A stretch of 64,000 nt of DNA from Sphingomonas kyeonggiensis. GTDB lineage: Bacteria; Pseudomonadota; Alphaproteobacteria; Sphingomonadales; Sphingomonadaceae. The DNA lies in NCBI RefSeq assembly GCF_014204495.1, contig NZ_JACHLN010000003.1, forward strand, positions 682,001 through 746,000, written 5' to 3'. Position numbers and translations under genes: made by a program. Of the stretch, positions 1 to 8,610 are shown in pieces (the first letter of the stretch is position 1; each line of letters starts with the position of its first letter). Below the pieces are notes generated by a model. It did not search any database. It was not told the origin of the DNA and was given only the letters and a program-made list of their open reading frames with translations.

Positions 1-1590
1 GCCGCGACCCTGGGCGGCGCAACGGAATTGCGGCTGCTGGGCCTGAATCCCTGGCATCCCGGTGTCTTGCTGGTCGATCGCGCAGGCGCGCGATGGCGGC
101 TATGGCATGCCGGCCCAGGCGGGGCGCGGCGGCTGCTCGCGCATAGCGCGCGCGAGATCGTCGATGCCGCGATCGGACGCGATGGGCGAGCTGCATTCGT
201 CAAGTTGGTAGACGGAGAACGGCACCTCATCGTCGCACGTTCGCCAAAGGGCGGCTTCCATGGCATCACCGCCTGTGTCGCGATGGAGCGTTGTGACCTG
301 CTCGGCGTCACGCCGGACAACGCAAGCGTCTACGTGTCGGGCGACTTGCTCGGCGAGCGCCGCGCGCTCCTGCGGCTGGATGCCGACGGGAAACGAACCC
401 TCATCCATGCCGATCCGGCCAGCGAGGTCGATATCGACGGGATCGTGCTCGACCGCATGCGCGGCGTTCCGCAGATCGCCAGCTATCGCGGTACGCGGCC
501 GGCGCGGTACGGGCTGCTGCCTGGAACCGCCGCGATCCTCGCCCGGCTGTCGCTTGCGCCGGACGCAATGGTCGAGACCTCCAGCGCCACTTGGCTGGTC
601 CGCGAGCGCGATGCGCGTCTGCAGGGCAATCGCTGGTACCTGCTCGATCCGGCGAGCGGCGCCATGCGCCTGTTGCTCGACGACCGGGTGAAACGGCTTC
701 CGCCGGATGCCCTTGCCCGGGTGACCGCCTTCACCTGGCCGGCCTCGGACGGCATGACAATTCATGGGCTGTTGAGCGTGCCATCAGGCCTGGATCCGGC
801 GCACGTGCCCCTGGTCACGATCGTCCATGGTGGCCCCTGGTCGCATGACGACACTGACTACAGCGCCCTCACCCAGCTGCTGGTCAATCGCGGCTATGCC
901 GTGTTCCGTCCGCAGTTCCGCGGATCGACCGGTTATGGCCGCGCCTATATGTTCGCGGCGCAAGGCGATTATGGCGATGGCCGTGTCCAGCGCGACATTG
1001 AGGAGGGAACGCGCTACCTGCTCGCGCGCGGCGTTGGCGACCGCACGCGCACCGCGATCATGGGCGCCTCGTTCGGTGGCTATTCGACGCTCCAGGCGTT
1101 GTCGAACGGATCGCGGCTGTACCGCGCCGGCATCGCGATCGTTCCGCCGCCCGATTTCGGCTGGACCTCGCGCTGGGCCGCGATCCATGGCAATCTGGGC
1201 AGAACCCAGGGCATGGCGCTCGACCGCAGCTTGCGCCTGCTCGCGCTGAACCCCGACGACCGGGCAATCGCTGAGCGACTCCATCGGCAATCGCCGCTTG
1301 CACGCGTTGCAGCGATGCGGACCCCCCTGCTGCTGATCGCCTCGGGCCGGGACGAGCGCGTGCCGATCCGCAGCGTCATCGACTATGCCGCGCACCTGAA
1401 GCTGCTTGGCGCGCCTGCCGGGATCATTATCGCCCGCAACCAGCCACATGCGCCTTCGGATCCTATGGCGATGCGCGCCTACCTATTCCTCGCCGAGTCC
1501 ATGTTCCAACGGCATCTGGGTGGCATCGCCCCCGCGGCACCCTCGAACGACTTGCGCGCTTGGATGGTGAAGAGCCTGGTTGAGCGATGA
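1..1590 (+). CDS. S9 family (prolyl oligopeptidase-type) serine peptidase, 5' truncated
   Basis: The reading frame is open from the first base, so the start lies upstream of the window and an N-terminal part (probably the beta-propeller start) is missing. The C-terminal alpha/beta hydrolase domain is intact: the nucleophile motif GASFGGY places Ser at about residue 357 of the visible part, Asp in GRDERVP at about 451 and His in NQPHAP at about 483. HGGPW near residue 275 is the usual oxyanion-hole segment. S9 enzymes cleave short peptides after proline or other residues; close relatives are acyl-peptide hydrolases and dipeptidyl peptidases. Substrate and location cannot be read because the N-terminus, where a signal peptide would be, is outside. 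Confidence 0.85.
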   Translation, partial: AATLGGATELRLLGLNPWHPGVLLVDRAGARWRLWHAGPGGARRLLAHSAREIVDAAIGRDGRAAFVKLVDGERHLIVARSPKGGFHGITACVAMERCDLLGVTPDNASVYVSGDLLGERRALLRLDADGKRTLIHADPASEVDIDGIVLDRMRGVPQIASYRGTRPARYGLLPGTAAILARLSLAPDAMVETSSATWLVRERDARLQGNRWYLLDPASGAMRLLLDDRVKRLPPDALARVTAFTWPASDGMTIHGLLSVPSGLDPAHVPLVTIVHGGPWSHDDTDYSALTQLLVNRGYAVFRPQFRGSTGYGRAYMFAAQGDYGDGRVQRDIEEGTRYLLARGVGDRTRTAIMGASFGGYSTLQALSNGSRLYRAGIAIVPPPDFGWTSRWAAIHGNLGRTQGMALDRSLRLLALNPDDRAIAERLHRQSPLARVAAMRTPLLLIASGRDERVPIRSVIDYAAHLKLLGAPAGIIIARNQPHAPSDPMAMRAYLFLAESMFQRHLGGIAPAAPSNDLRAWMVKSLVER

Positions 1591-1695
1591 AACAAGAAGG
1601 AGAAGGCAAGCGAATCCGGTCCAACGGACCGCAGTCCTCAATCCCGAAATCTGCATTCGTTTCATAGTCTTGAGACCGAATCACGAGGATTCGGA

Positions 1696-1770
1696 TGGCT
1701 GGGGCGGCAGGATTCGAACCTGCGAATGACGGTACCAAAAACCGTTGCCTTACCACTTGGCGACGCCCCA
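1696..1770 (-). tRNA. tRNA-Gln (anticodon TTG)
   Basis: Reverse-strand cloverleaf: acceptor arms TGGGGCG and CGCCCCA pair perfectly, the T arm reads GCAGGTTCGAATCCTGC, and the anticodon loop TTTTGGT gives TTG. A CCA end is encoded (forward TGGC at 1696-1699, discriminator G). It lies in the gap between the S9 peptidase and ilvE. Confidence 0.95.
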
Positions 1771-1793
1771 GCAGAGCGGCGGCTTATAGGGCC

Positions 1794-2894
1794 TTAGCCC
1801 AGCCGTTCAACCCAGCCATGCGTGTCCGGCACGGTGCCGCGCTGGATGCCGCCGAGCTCGGCGCGGAGCTTCTCCGTGACGATGCCCGGGCCGCCATTGC
1901 CGATCATGAATTCATAGCCGTTGCCGCGCACCTGGCCGATCGGGGTGAGCACTGCCGCGGTACCGCAGGCGAAGGCCTCGCGCAGCTTGCCGCTCTGGGC
2001 ATCGGCCTTCCACTGGTCGATCGAATAGCGCTCCTCACGCACTTCGATCCCCTGCTCGCGCGCCAGGGTGAGCAGCGAGGCGCGGGTAATGCCCGGCAGG
2101 ATCGTGCCGCCGAGCGGCGGGGTGATGATCGAGCCGTCGTCCATCACGAACATCACGTTCATGCCGCCCAGCTCCTCGACATAGCGGTTCTCCACCGCAT
2201 CGAGGAACACGACCTGGTCGCAGCCATGGCCGATGGCTTCCTTCTGCGCGACCAGGCTCGCGGCATAGTTGCCGCCGCACTTGGCTGCACCGGTGCCGCC
2301 CGGCGCGGCGCGGGTGTAATGCTCCGAGACCCACAGCGTGACCGACGGCGCGCCGCCCTTGAAATAGGCGCCCGCCGGCGAGGCGATCACCATGTAGAGA
2401 TATTCGCTGGCCGGCTTCACGCCGAGGAACACCTCGCTCGCGAACATGAAGGGGCGCAGATAGAGCGAGCCGCCCTCGATCTCGGGGATCCACTTCTCGT
2501 CGATCTTCACCAGTTCGCGGATCGACTGGAGGAACAGCTCTTCCGGCAGCGGCGCCATCGCCATCCGCTCGGCGGACTCGCGGAAGCGGCGGGCATTCTC
2601 GTCGGCGCGGAACAGCGTGACCGCGCCATCGGGCGTGCGATAGGCCTTGAGACCCTCGAAGATCTCCTGCGCATAATGCAGCACGGCCATCGCCGGATCG
2701 ACCTGGATCGGCCCGCGCGGCTGGACCTTCGCGTCGTGCCAGCCCTTCTCCACCGAATATTTGATCACCACCATGTGATCGGTGAACACCTTGCCGAAGC
2801 CCGGATTGGCGAGGAGCACGGCGCGGTCGGCATCGCTGACCGGGTTGGTGTGCGCTTCGAACTCGAAATCCAGATTGGTGGTGGTGTTCATCAT
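1794..2894 (-). CDS. ilvE: Branched-chain amino acid aminotransferase
   Basis: Class IV PLP-dependent aminotransferase that interconverts Leu, Ile and Val with their 2-oxo acids in the cytosol. The 366-residue chain matches the long (BCAT type II, eukaryotic-like) family: the GPIQVDPA and HYAQEIFEGLKAYR blocks near residues 60-85, and the PLP lysine in GAAKCGGNY at about residue 205. GNGGPG and FACGTAAVLTPIG near the C-terminus are the cofactor and substrate loop. Two consecutive ATGs (2894 and 2891) follow a GGGAAGAG ribosome-binding site. The gene is divergent from a MarR regulator whose start lies 65 bp away, so the regulator may control it. Confidence 0.92.
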   Translation of the reverse strand: MMNTTTNLDFEFEAHTNPVSDADRAVLLANPGFGKVFTDHMVVIKYSVEKGWHDAKVQPRGPIQVDPAMAVLHYAQEIFEGLKAYRTPDGAVTLFRADENARRFRESAERMAMAPLPEELFLQSIRELVKIDEKWIPEIEGGSLYLRPFMFASEVFLGVKPASEYLYMVIASPAGAYFKGGAPSVTLWVSEHYTRAAPGGTGAAKCGGNYAASLVAQKEAIGHGCDQVVFLDAVENRYVEELGGMNVMFVMDDGSIITPPLGGTILPGITRASLLTLAREQGIEVREERYSIDQWKADAQSGKLREAFACGTAAVLTPIGQVRGNGYEFMIGNGGPGIVTEKLRAELGGIQRGTVPDTHGWVERLG

Positions 2895-2958
2895 ACTCTT
2901 CCCGACTCTGCCTTGAGCGGCTTGCAGCGGGTTAGGCGCGGTGGCAGAAAGCGTCAAC

Positions 2959-3444
2959 ATGGCTGCCCCAATTCCTGCCTCCCCGCTGTTCCTGCGCGAG
3001 CCCGAGATCCGGCGCGGCGTGGAACTGCTCTATTTCGGGTACGCTCATCTGACCCGCTCGATCGATGCCGGCCTCGCCGAACAGGGCCTGGGCCGCGCGC
3101 ATCACCGCGCGCTCTATTTCATCGCTCGCAAGCCGGACCTGACGGTGAGCGAGCTGCTCGCAATCCTCTCGATCACTAAGCAGTCGCTCGGCCGCGTGTT
3201 GACCGAGCTGGGTGACCGCGGCTTCGTCGAGACACGCACCGGCGAGAAGGACCGCCGCCAGCGGCTGTTGCGGCTGACCCCGGCCGGGGCGAAACTCGAA
3301 GCTGAGCTGTTCGACGCGCTGCGCGGCAAGATGGCGGCCGCCTATTCGAGTGCCGGCCCGGGCGCGGTGGGCGGCTTCTGGGCGGTGCTCGAGGGACTGG
3401 TGCCCGACGAGGAACGCGCAGTGGTGGCGGCGCTGGGGCGGTAG
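2959..3444 (+). CDS. MarR family transcriptional regulator
   Basis: A 161-residue winged-helix protein. A helix-turn-helix segment LTVSELLAILSITKQSLGRV lies around residues 55-75, followed by the wing GEKDRRQRLLRLTPAG, which is the classic MarR DxRxxR-type signature (here DRRQR). The ATG at 2959 is preferred over a GTG at 2941 in the same frame. It is divergently placed from ilvE, sharing a short intergenic region, so autoregulation and control of ilvE are plausible but unproven. The ligand is unknown. Confidence 0.85.
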   Translation: MAAPIPASPLFLREPEIRRGVELLYFGYAHLTRSIDAGLAEQGLGRAHHRALYFIARKPDLTVSELLAILSITKQSLGRVLTELGDRGFVETRTGEKDRRQRLLRLTPAGAKLEAELFDALRGKMAAAYSSAGPGAVGGFWAVLEGLVPDEERAVVAALGR

Positions 3445-3452
3445 TCACACGC

Positions 3453-3562
3453 TAAGCCCCTCCCCCTCGGGGGAGGGGTTGGGGTGGGGCCTGCCCGCGC
3501 ACTTTCGGTCTCGATGAGATACTGCCCCACCCCAAACCCCTCCCCTGAAGGGGAGGGGCTTA
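3453..3562. repeat. GC-rich inverted repeat, distant member of the dispersed palindromic family
   Basis: Two arms of about 38 nt (3453-3490 and 3524-3562) are reverse complements with few mismatches, and each arm itself contains a small hairpin (CCCCTCCCC ... GGGGAGGGG). The arms flank a 33-nt unrelated centre. It lies between the convergent MarR and O-methyltransferase genes and could act as a bidirectional terminator. It resembles the terminal arms of the repeats at 10607, 12711 and 43997 but lacks their shared interior. Confidence 0.85.
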
Positions 3563-3571
3563 GGAGCGCCA

Positions 3572-4249
3572 TCAAAGCCGGATCGACAGCTCGACCTCAT
3601 CGCTGAACGGCATCGACATGTATCCGCTCGCAACATCACCGACGCGCTCCAGATATTCCGGGCAGTAATCGGCATTGTCGGCCACCAGGATAGCACCGCG
3701 GCGCAACCGGCTCTCCACCCCGTCGAGAATGTCCGAATAGAGCGCCTTGGCGCCGTCGAGCAGCAGCAGGTCGATATGTTCGGGCAGCTCGGTCGAGAGC
3801 GTCTCCAGCGCGTCGCCTTCGCGAAACTCGACCAGGTCGGACAGGCCGGCCTCGGCGAGATGCGCCTTGGCACGGGCGAGCTTGGCAGGTTCGAACTCGG
3901 TGGTGATCAGCCGGCCGCCGCCATTGTCGCGCAGTGCCGCGGCGAGATGGAGGGTAGACAGGCCGAACGAGGTACCGAACTCGACGATCGAGGTGGCCCG
4001 CGTCGCGCGCGCCAGCATGTAGAGAAGCCCGCCTACTTCAGGCGAGACCGGCAGGGCGAAATCGGCGAGCTTCGCGTAGAAATCGCGATACTCGGTCTTG
4101 CTGCGCATCATCGCGCGGTGATCCTCGCTGGTCGTGCCGGCGAAGAGCGGGCTCGCCGCCGGCGGGTTGGCATCGACCTCGGCAAACAGGCGCGCGAGCA
4201 GGGGCGCCACAGGGGCGCTGGAAAGCGTCGTCATCTTGGGATTCTCCAT
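3572..4249 (-). CDS. SAM-dependent O-methyltransferase, family 3 type
   Basis: Class I Rossmann-fold methyltransferase of the catechol/caffeoyl-CoA O-methyltransferase type (225 aa). SAM motif I is IVEFGTSFGLSTLHLA near residues 88-103, followed by an acidic strand (ITTEFEP), the LLLLDGAKALY block that supplies a metal-binding Asp, and VADNADY. Residues are consistent with a metal-dependent O-methyltransferase; the acceptor is unknown. A second ATG at 4234 has the better spacing to a GGAG site, so the true start may be 15 bases shorter. Divergent from a TetR regulator 82 bp away, which makes regulation by that protein likely. Confidence 0.8.
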   Translation of the reverse strand: MENPKMTTLSSAPVAPLLARLFAEVDANPPAASPLFAGTTSEDHRAMMRSKTEYRDFYAKLADFALPVSPEVGGLLYMLARATRATSIVEFGTSFGLSTLHLAAALRDNGGGRLITTEFEPAKLARAKAHLAEAGLSDLVEFREGDALETLSTELPEHIDLLLLDGAKALYSDILDGVESRLRRGAILVADNADYCPEYLERVGDVASGYMSMPFSDEVELSIRL

Positions 4250-4251
4250 GT

Positions 4252-4271
4252 GCAGGCAGGGGCTTGCCTGC
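4252..4271. promoter_or_regulatory. Inverted repeat in the O-methyltransferase/TetR intergenic region
   Basis: GCAGGCA and TGCCTGC form perfect 7-bp arms around a 6-nt centre, immediately upstream of the methyltransferase start. A second looser dyad (TAGT-N12-ACTA, 4290-4309) lies closer to the TetR gene. Either could be the TetR operator; this is inferred from position and symmetry only. Confidence 0.35.
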
Positions 4272-4331
4272 CGGTCCGGAAAATACGACTAGTTCGTCAG
4301 GTTTGACTATTCGCATTGGCTGGAACACCGC

Positions 4332-5003
4332 ATGCCCCCTGCCCGCACCACCCGCGTCGCCTCGCGGAAAGAGCCTAGACAGGCCCGCTCGAACCAGCTG
4401 GTCGAGGCCGTGCTGGATGCCGCTGTTCAGGTTTTGACGAAGGAAGGCGCACAGCGTTTCACCACCGCGCGAGTCGCCGAACGGGCGGGCGTGAGCGTCG
4501 GCTCGCTCTACCAGTATTTCCCCAACAAGGCGGCGATCCTGTTCCGCCTGCAGAGCGACGAATGGCAGCAGACCTCGGCGATGCTGCGCGCGATCCTGGA
4601 GGATGCAAGCACCCCGCCGCTCGGCCGCCTGCGCCGGCTGGTCCACACCTTCATCCAGTCCGAATGCGAGGAAGCGGCGATCCGTACCGCGCTGACCGAC
4701 GCCGCCCCCCTGTATCGCGACGCGCCCGAGGCGATCCACGCCCGGGCGGAGAATGCCGGCATCTACGACGCCTTCCTGCGCGAGGCGCTGCCCGGTACGG
4801 CCGAGGAGGAACGGAAGCTGGCGTGTGGCCTGATCAAGATGACGCTGAGCGGCGTCGGCGAGCGCTTCTCACAGACCCCGCGCACGGAGGCGGAGATCGC
4901 GGGCTGGTCGGACGCGCTGGCGGACATGCTGTGCGGCTATGTGGAAGGGCTGGCTACGGGCATCCCGGCCGCACAGGGCCGGGACAACCAATCAGGTGGA
5001 TGA
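4332..5003 (+). CDS. TetR/AcrR family transcriptional regulator
   Basis: A 223-residue TetR-type repressor. The N-terminal helix-turn-helix is plain: FTTARVAERAGVSVGSLYQYFPNKAAILFRL around residues 38-68. The C-terminal ligand domain resembles the AefR/TetR_C-like group, with no recognisable ligand signature. It is divergent from the O-methyltransferase. Its last codons overlap the end of the convergent mreB-like gene by 12 bp. Confidence 0.9.
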   Translation: MPPARTTRVASRKEPRQARSNQLVEAVLDAAVQVLTKEGAQRFTTARVAERAGVSVGSLYQYFPNKAAILFRLQSDEWQQTSAMLRAILEDASTPPLGRLRRLVHTFIQSECEEAAIRTALTDAAPLYRDAPEAIHARAENAGIYDAFLREALPGTAEEERKLACGLIKMTLSGVGERFSQTPRTEAEIAGWSDALADMLCGYVEGLATGIPAAQGRDNQSGG

Positions 5004-6035
5004 CATTGCGCCCCGATAGACCGGATCCTCAAGCGCACGCCCCGCACCCATAGCCACGCACATCAGGGCATTCTCCGCAACCACGACTGGCAATCCGGTT
5101 GCCTTGGACAGCACATCGTCAAGATGCGCGAGGAGGCTGCCGCCACCCGTCATCACGATACCCTGATCGAAGATGTCGGAGGCCAGTTCCGGCTCGGTTT
5201 TCTCCAGTGCGGAATGCACCGCCTCGACGATCTGGGCGGTCAGGTCCGCAAGGGCATTTGCGATCTCGCCCTGGTTCACCTCCACTTCGGAAGGCATGCC
5301 CTTAACCAGATCCCGGCCCCTGACTTTCGTGGTCTGGCCGATGCCGTCCTCCGGAAGCCGGGCAGTGCCGATCTCGACCTTGATCCGCTCGGCGGTCGCT
5401 TCGCCGACCATGAGATTGTGCTTGCGGCGGATCGCGGAGGCGATCGCATCGTCCATCCGGTCTCCGCCGACACGAATGGATGCGCTATAGGCCAGGCCCT
5501 TCAGGGACAGGACGGCAACCTCGGTCGTGCCCCCACCAATGTCCACGACCATGGCGCCGAGCGGTTCGGTGATCGGCAAGCCGGCGCCGATCGCCGCTGC
5601 CATGGATTCCTCGATCAGATAGACCTTGCCGGCGCCTGCATTGGTGGCCGCTTGCTGGATGGCACGCCGTTCCACCTGGGTGGCGCTGCTCGGGATGCTG
5701 ATCGCGATCTCCGGTCGGCGCCCGATCCGCACCGAACGGCCGCGGACCTTGTCGATGAAATATTTGATCATCTGCTCGGCCACGTCGACATCGGCGATCA
5801 CGCCATCGCGCATCGGGCGGATCGTGCGGACGTTGTCGGGCGTCTTCCCCAGCATCAGCTTCGCTTCCGCGCCGACCGCCCGGACACGCGAGATGCCAGC
5901 TGTGGTTTCCATCGCAACCACCGAGGGCTCGCTGAGGACGATCCCGCGGTCCCTCAGATAGATGACTGTGTTTACCGTGCCGAGGTCAATCGCAAGATCG
6001 TAGGAACCGCTCGAGAAAAGACGAGAAAATCGCAT
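4992..6035 (-). CDS. mreB: MreB/Mbl-type actin-like protein, stand-alone copy
   Basis: Bacterial actin homologue of 347 aa. The ATPase signature is complete: phosphate-1 loop DLAIDLGTVNT near residue 12, phosphate-2 VDIGGGTTEVAVLS near 158, adenosine motif GIVMTGGGSLL near 290. MreB forms membrane-bound filaments that guide lateral wall synthesis. The first residues (MRFSRLFSSGSY) could be the amphipathic membrane helix. Start chosen at ATG 6035; an in-frame TTG at 6044 is possible; neither has a clear ribosome-binding site. No mreC, mreD, mrdA or rodA follows: neighbours are a TetR gene and hemerythrin. Several positions differ from the usual mreB (for example GTVNTVIY instead of GTANTLVY), so it may be a second paralogue. 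Confidence 0.85.
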   Translation of the reverse strand: MRFSRLFSSGSYDLAIDLGTVNTVIYLRDRGIVLSEPSVVAMETTAGISRVRAVGAEAKLMLGKTPDNVRTIRPMRDGVIADVDVAEQMIKYFIDKVRGRSVRIGRRPEIAISIPSSATQVERRAIQQAATNAGAGKVYLIEESMAAAIGAGLPITEPLGAMVVDIGGGTTEVAVLSLKGLAYSASIRVGGDRMDDAIASAIRRKHNLMVGEATAERIKVEIGTARLPEDGIGQTTKVRGRDLVKGMPSEVEVNQGEIANALADLTAQIVEAVHSALEKTEPELASDIFDQGIVMTGGGSLLAHLDDVLSKATGLPVVVAENALMCVAMGAGRALEDPVYRGAMSST

Positions 6036-6225
6036 CAAATTCAATCTGTTGGCACAAAATTCGCCTCACAGGATTGCAAGAGGCGACATCGGTTGCGCGG
6101 GCCCGTGCGGTGAGCCGGTGCCGGACGCGGGTCAACTCGTTATCGGCTGAATGACCGCCTGGGGCGCCGACACGAGTATGGCCGGGTGGCGCCCCTTTCC
6201 TCGCCCCTGCGGAGCGAGAGGCCTC

Positions 6226-6834
6226 TCACGCCACCTTGAACCCCTCCTTGTTCATCGTCAGCGTCAGTGCCTTGTTCTTCTCGTCGCTCAGCTGGGCGCG
6301 GAGCATCGGGAAAAGGCGCATTTCCTCTTCGGCCATATGCTCCTCGATCTCGCCGCGGAACTGGCGGATTTTCGCGATCCAGTCGGGCGAGGCGGTGGGC
6401 ATGTTCTCCAACTCGTAGAGATACTGCTTCACATAGCCATGTTCCTTGGTCAGCTCGTCGGCGGCCTGCTTCTGGCCAGCCTCGCGCAGCGCCGGGTAGA
6501 TGACATTCTCCTCCTCTACCGCATGCTTCATCAGCGCGTGCTTGAGGTGCGCGAGCAGCAGGTTGCGCTTCGTCGTCGAATGCTCGTCGGTGGCCTCGAT
6601 CTGGTCGAACACCTTGCGGACCGCCTCATGCTCGGTGGCAAGCGCTTCGTCCCAATTGCCGGCCAGCGCCGTGGGTGCCTGGACCACCGCCTTGCGGCCG
6701 AGCAGCGCCAGCATGCCCAGCGCCATGCCGCCGGCGGCGGCGCCGGCGATCACGCCGAGATTGTGCGTCGTGCTCGTGCGCTTCGAACCGGTGAAACGGC
6801 CCTTGCTGTCGCGGGTCGCGGTGGTGGTCGTCAT
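6226..6834 (-). CDS. Hemerythrin HHE domain protein with N-terminal membrane segment
   Basis: A 202-residue protein. Residues about 25-47 (GVIAGAAAGGMALGMLALLG) form one hydrophobic segment, preceded by a Ser/Thr/Lys-rich tail. The remainder is a hemerythrin-like four-helix bundle: EHEAVRKVFDQI, HLKHALMKHAVEEENVIYPAL, LTKEHGYVKQYL and HMAEEEMRLFPML supply the His/Glu ligands of a di-iron site. These proteins bind O2 or NO, or buffer iron. A GGAGG site lies 7 nt before the ATG. The membrane anchor is a less common addition. Confidence 0.85.
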   Translation of the reverse strand: MTTTTATRDSKGRFTGSKRTSTTHNLGVIAGAAAGGMALGMLALLGRKAVVQAPTALAGNWDEALATEHEAVRKVFDQIEATDEHSTTKRNLLLAHLKHALMKHAVEEENVIYPALREAGQKQAADELTKEHGYVKQYLYELENMPTASPDWIAKIRQFRGEIEEHMAEEEMRLFPMLRAQLSDEKNKALTLTMNKEGFKVA

Positions 6835-6896
6835 GGCTACGCCTCCAATGTTTCGCTATCAGCGCAACAACGGAGGAATGCGGCCGGCGTTCCAGC

Positions 6897-7694
6897 CTAG
6901 CCGCGGGCTTCTGCCGCCATTTCGGCGTTACGCCGGGCGGAAGCGGTGAGCGTGGCGAGCAGCAGCCTCTTCAGCGCATCGTCGGCATCGAGCACATCGA
7001 GCCCCTTGCGGGTGGATCCGCCCGGGCTGGCCACCCGGTCCGCCAGCACCGCCGGCGAGACGTCGGCAGCGCCCGCGAGCAGGCCCGAGCCCTCCACCGT
7101 TGCGATGGCGAGCCGCTGGGCCTGATCCTCGGGAAGCCCGAGCGCGGCGCCGGCCGAGGCCAGCGCGTCGATGAAGCGATAGACGAAGCCGGGTCCGCAA
7201 CCCTCGAGCGCAGTGACCACGTCGAACAGCTTCTCGTCGGCGATCCATTCGACCAGCCCGAGCGGCCGCATCAGCGCCTCGACCGACCCGTTGGCGGGCC
7301 CGTGCAGCGCGACCACGCCCTTGCCGATCGCGACCGGCAGATTGGGCATGACGCGGATGATCGCTCCCGCATCGAAACGCGATGCGAGCGTGGCGACTTC
7401 GACGCCGGCAAGGATGGAAAGCAGCAGCGGCACGCCGGCGATACGGGCGCCGTGCGCTTCGGCGATCAGGTCGAGCTGCTGCGGCTTCATGCCGAGCATC
7501 ACGGCGTCGGGCAGCGGGCCTTCGGGAAATGCGCGGCCCTGGCGGACACCTTCGGGCAGTTCGCGGTCCTGGCGGTTGACGACGAAGACATTGGTGGGGT
7601 CGATCGTCCCCGTTTCGATCCAGCGGCGCAGCATCGCGCCGGCCATGTTGCCGCAGCCGACCAGCCACAGGCGGGCCGGCGGAGCGGCGCTCAC
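6897..7694 (-). CDS. proC: Pyrroline-5-carboxylate reductase
   Basis: Final step of proline synthesis, reducing pyrroline-5-carboxylate with NAD(P)H in the cytosol. The 265-aa chain starts with the Rossmann motif LWLVGCGNMAGAML, and the C-terminal ProC signature region reads DRVASPGGSTRKGLDVLDADD. A GTG start at 7694 is chosen because it directly overlaps the stop of the upstream ybjN-like gene (GTGA, 4 nt), which suggests translational coupling; longer in-frame starts would lie inside that gene. Confidence 0.92.
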   Translation of the reverse strand: MSAAPPARLWLVGCGNMAGAMLRRWIETGTIDPTNVFVVNRQDRELPEGVRQGRAFPEGPLPDAVMLGMKPQQLDLIAEAHGARIAGVPLLLSILAGVEVATLASRFDAGAIIRVMPNLPVAIGKGVVALHGPANGSVEALMRPLGLVEWIADEKLFDVVTALEGCGPGFVYRFIDALASAGAALGLPEDQAQRLAIATVEGSGLLAGAADVSPAVLADRVASPGGSTRKGLDVLDADDALKRLLLATLTASARRNAEMAAEARG

Positions 7695-8191
7695 GCTTCG
7701 CCCTGCGTTTCGATCAGGGCGGCGGCCAGTGCCTCGGCCGGGGTCTTGCCGCCCCACAGCACGAACTGGAAGACGGGGTAGAAGCGCTCGCACTCGTCAA
7801 CGGCGCTTTCGACCAGCAGCTCGGCCTGGGGCAGGCTGAGCGTCGGCTCGTCGCCGTCGATCATCGCGGCGTGGCGGAACAGCAGGATGCCGCTCTGCGA
7901 CCAGAGCTCGAAATGACCGATCCACAGCTGCTCGTTGACCAGGCCCACCGTCTCGTACAGCGCCATGCGGCGCTCGTCCGGCACCCGGATATCCGGGAAT
8001 GCCAGGAACTGGAGCACGCCGTCGTCCTCGCGCCAGATCGCGCGAAGTTCATACTCCGTCCAGCTGCCTTTGACCTTCGCCACGATCTCGTCGTCCTCGC
8101 GGCTGTGGGTCCAGCCATGGGCGGCGAAATAGCTTTCGAGCATGTCGATAGGGGCTGCGTCGTCGCGGTCGAATTCCGCTTCGTCGAGCAT
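7691..8191 (-). CDS. YbjN domain-containing protein
   Basis: A 166-residue protein of the YbjN/DUF1790 family (small cytosolic proteins, type III secretion chaperone-like fold, function not settled; E. coli YbjN affects motility and stress responses). Visible features: PIDMLESYFAAHGW near the N-terminus and the central FLAFPDIRVPDERRMALYETVGLVNE block. ATG at 8191 has a GGAG site 6 nt upstream. It overlaps proC by 4 nt, an arrangement commonly seen in alphaproteobacteria. Confidence 0.82.
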   Translation of the reverse strand: MLDEAEFDRDDAAPIDMLESYFAAHGWTHSREDDEIVAKVKGSWTEYELRAIWREDDGVLQFLAFPDIRVPDERRMALYETVGLVNEQLWIGHFELWSQSGILLFRHAAMIDGDEPTLSLPQAELLVESAVDECERFYPVFQFVLWGGKTPAEALAAALIETQGEA

Positions 8192-8254
8192 CAGTTTCTC
8201 CACTGGGGCCGGATTGCTTGGCCAGAATCTGCCAATCGCACCGGGCCCGCACAA

Positions 8255-8277
8255 GCGCAGGGTTCGCAACCCTGCGC
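8255..8277 (-). terminator. Hairpin between ubiK and ybjN
   Basis: Perfect 10-bp stem (GCGCAGGGTT / AACCCTGCGC) with a 3-nt loop. On the minus strand it follows the stop of the ubiK-like gene at 8298. The downstream U tract is weak, so termination is likely but not certain. Confidence 0.55.
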
Positions 8278-8297
8278 AAAAGCTGTGGACAAGGTGT

Positions 8298-8591
8298 TTA
8301 TGCCTGTCCCTCAGTCTTTTTAGGCGATTTCGCCGCCTTGGGAGCGGCCGCGAGCTGCGATTCCAGGGCCGCCAGGCGTGCGGCGAGGGATTCGTTCTCG
8401 TCTCGGGCGGCCACCGCGATTGCCTTCACGGCTTCGAATTCTTCGCGCGAAACGAAGTCCATCCCGCCGATCCACTCGCGGGCACGCTCGCGCGCGGCGC
8501 CTTCGGTCTCACGGGCGACGCCGGCCAGCGTGCCGGCCGCGCCGTTCACGAACTTCACGAAATCGTCGAACAGGCGGTTGTCGGTCTGCAT
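8298..8591 (-). CDS. UbiK-like accessory factor (BMFP domain)
   Basis: A 97-residue protein. The N-terminal part FDDFVKFVNGAAGTLAGVARETEGAARERA is the membrane-associating BMFP amphipathic helix, and FVSREEFEAVKAIAVAARDENESLAARLAALE is a coiled coil typical of the family. UbiK assists aerobic ubiquinone biosynthesis as a partner of UbiJ; related BMFP proteins can have other membrane roles. The start is MQTDNR at 8591, preceded by AAGGA. The acidic/lysine-rich tail is low complexity. Confidence 0.8.
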   Translation of the reverse strand: MQTDNRLFDDFVKFVNGAAGTLAGVARETEGAARERAREWIGGMDFVSREEFEAVKAIAVAARDENESLAARLAALESQLAAAPKAAKSPKKTEGQA

Positions 8592-8610
8592 ATTCGTGTT
8601 CCTTACGCGA

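Noticed and set aside
1696..1770. tRNA-Gln as an integration site of a mobile element
   Set aside because: No duplicated tRNA 3' end or integrase was found on either side.
6161..6195. Hairpin GGGGCGCC ... GGCGCCCC with TTTCC after it, as a terminator
   Set aside because: On the plus strand no gene precedes it, and on the minus strand it lacks a U tract; too weak to list.
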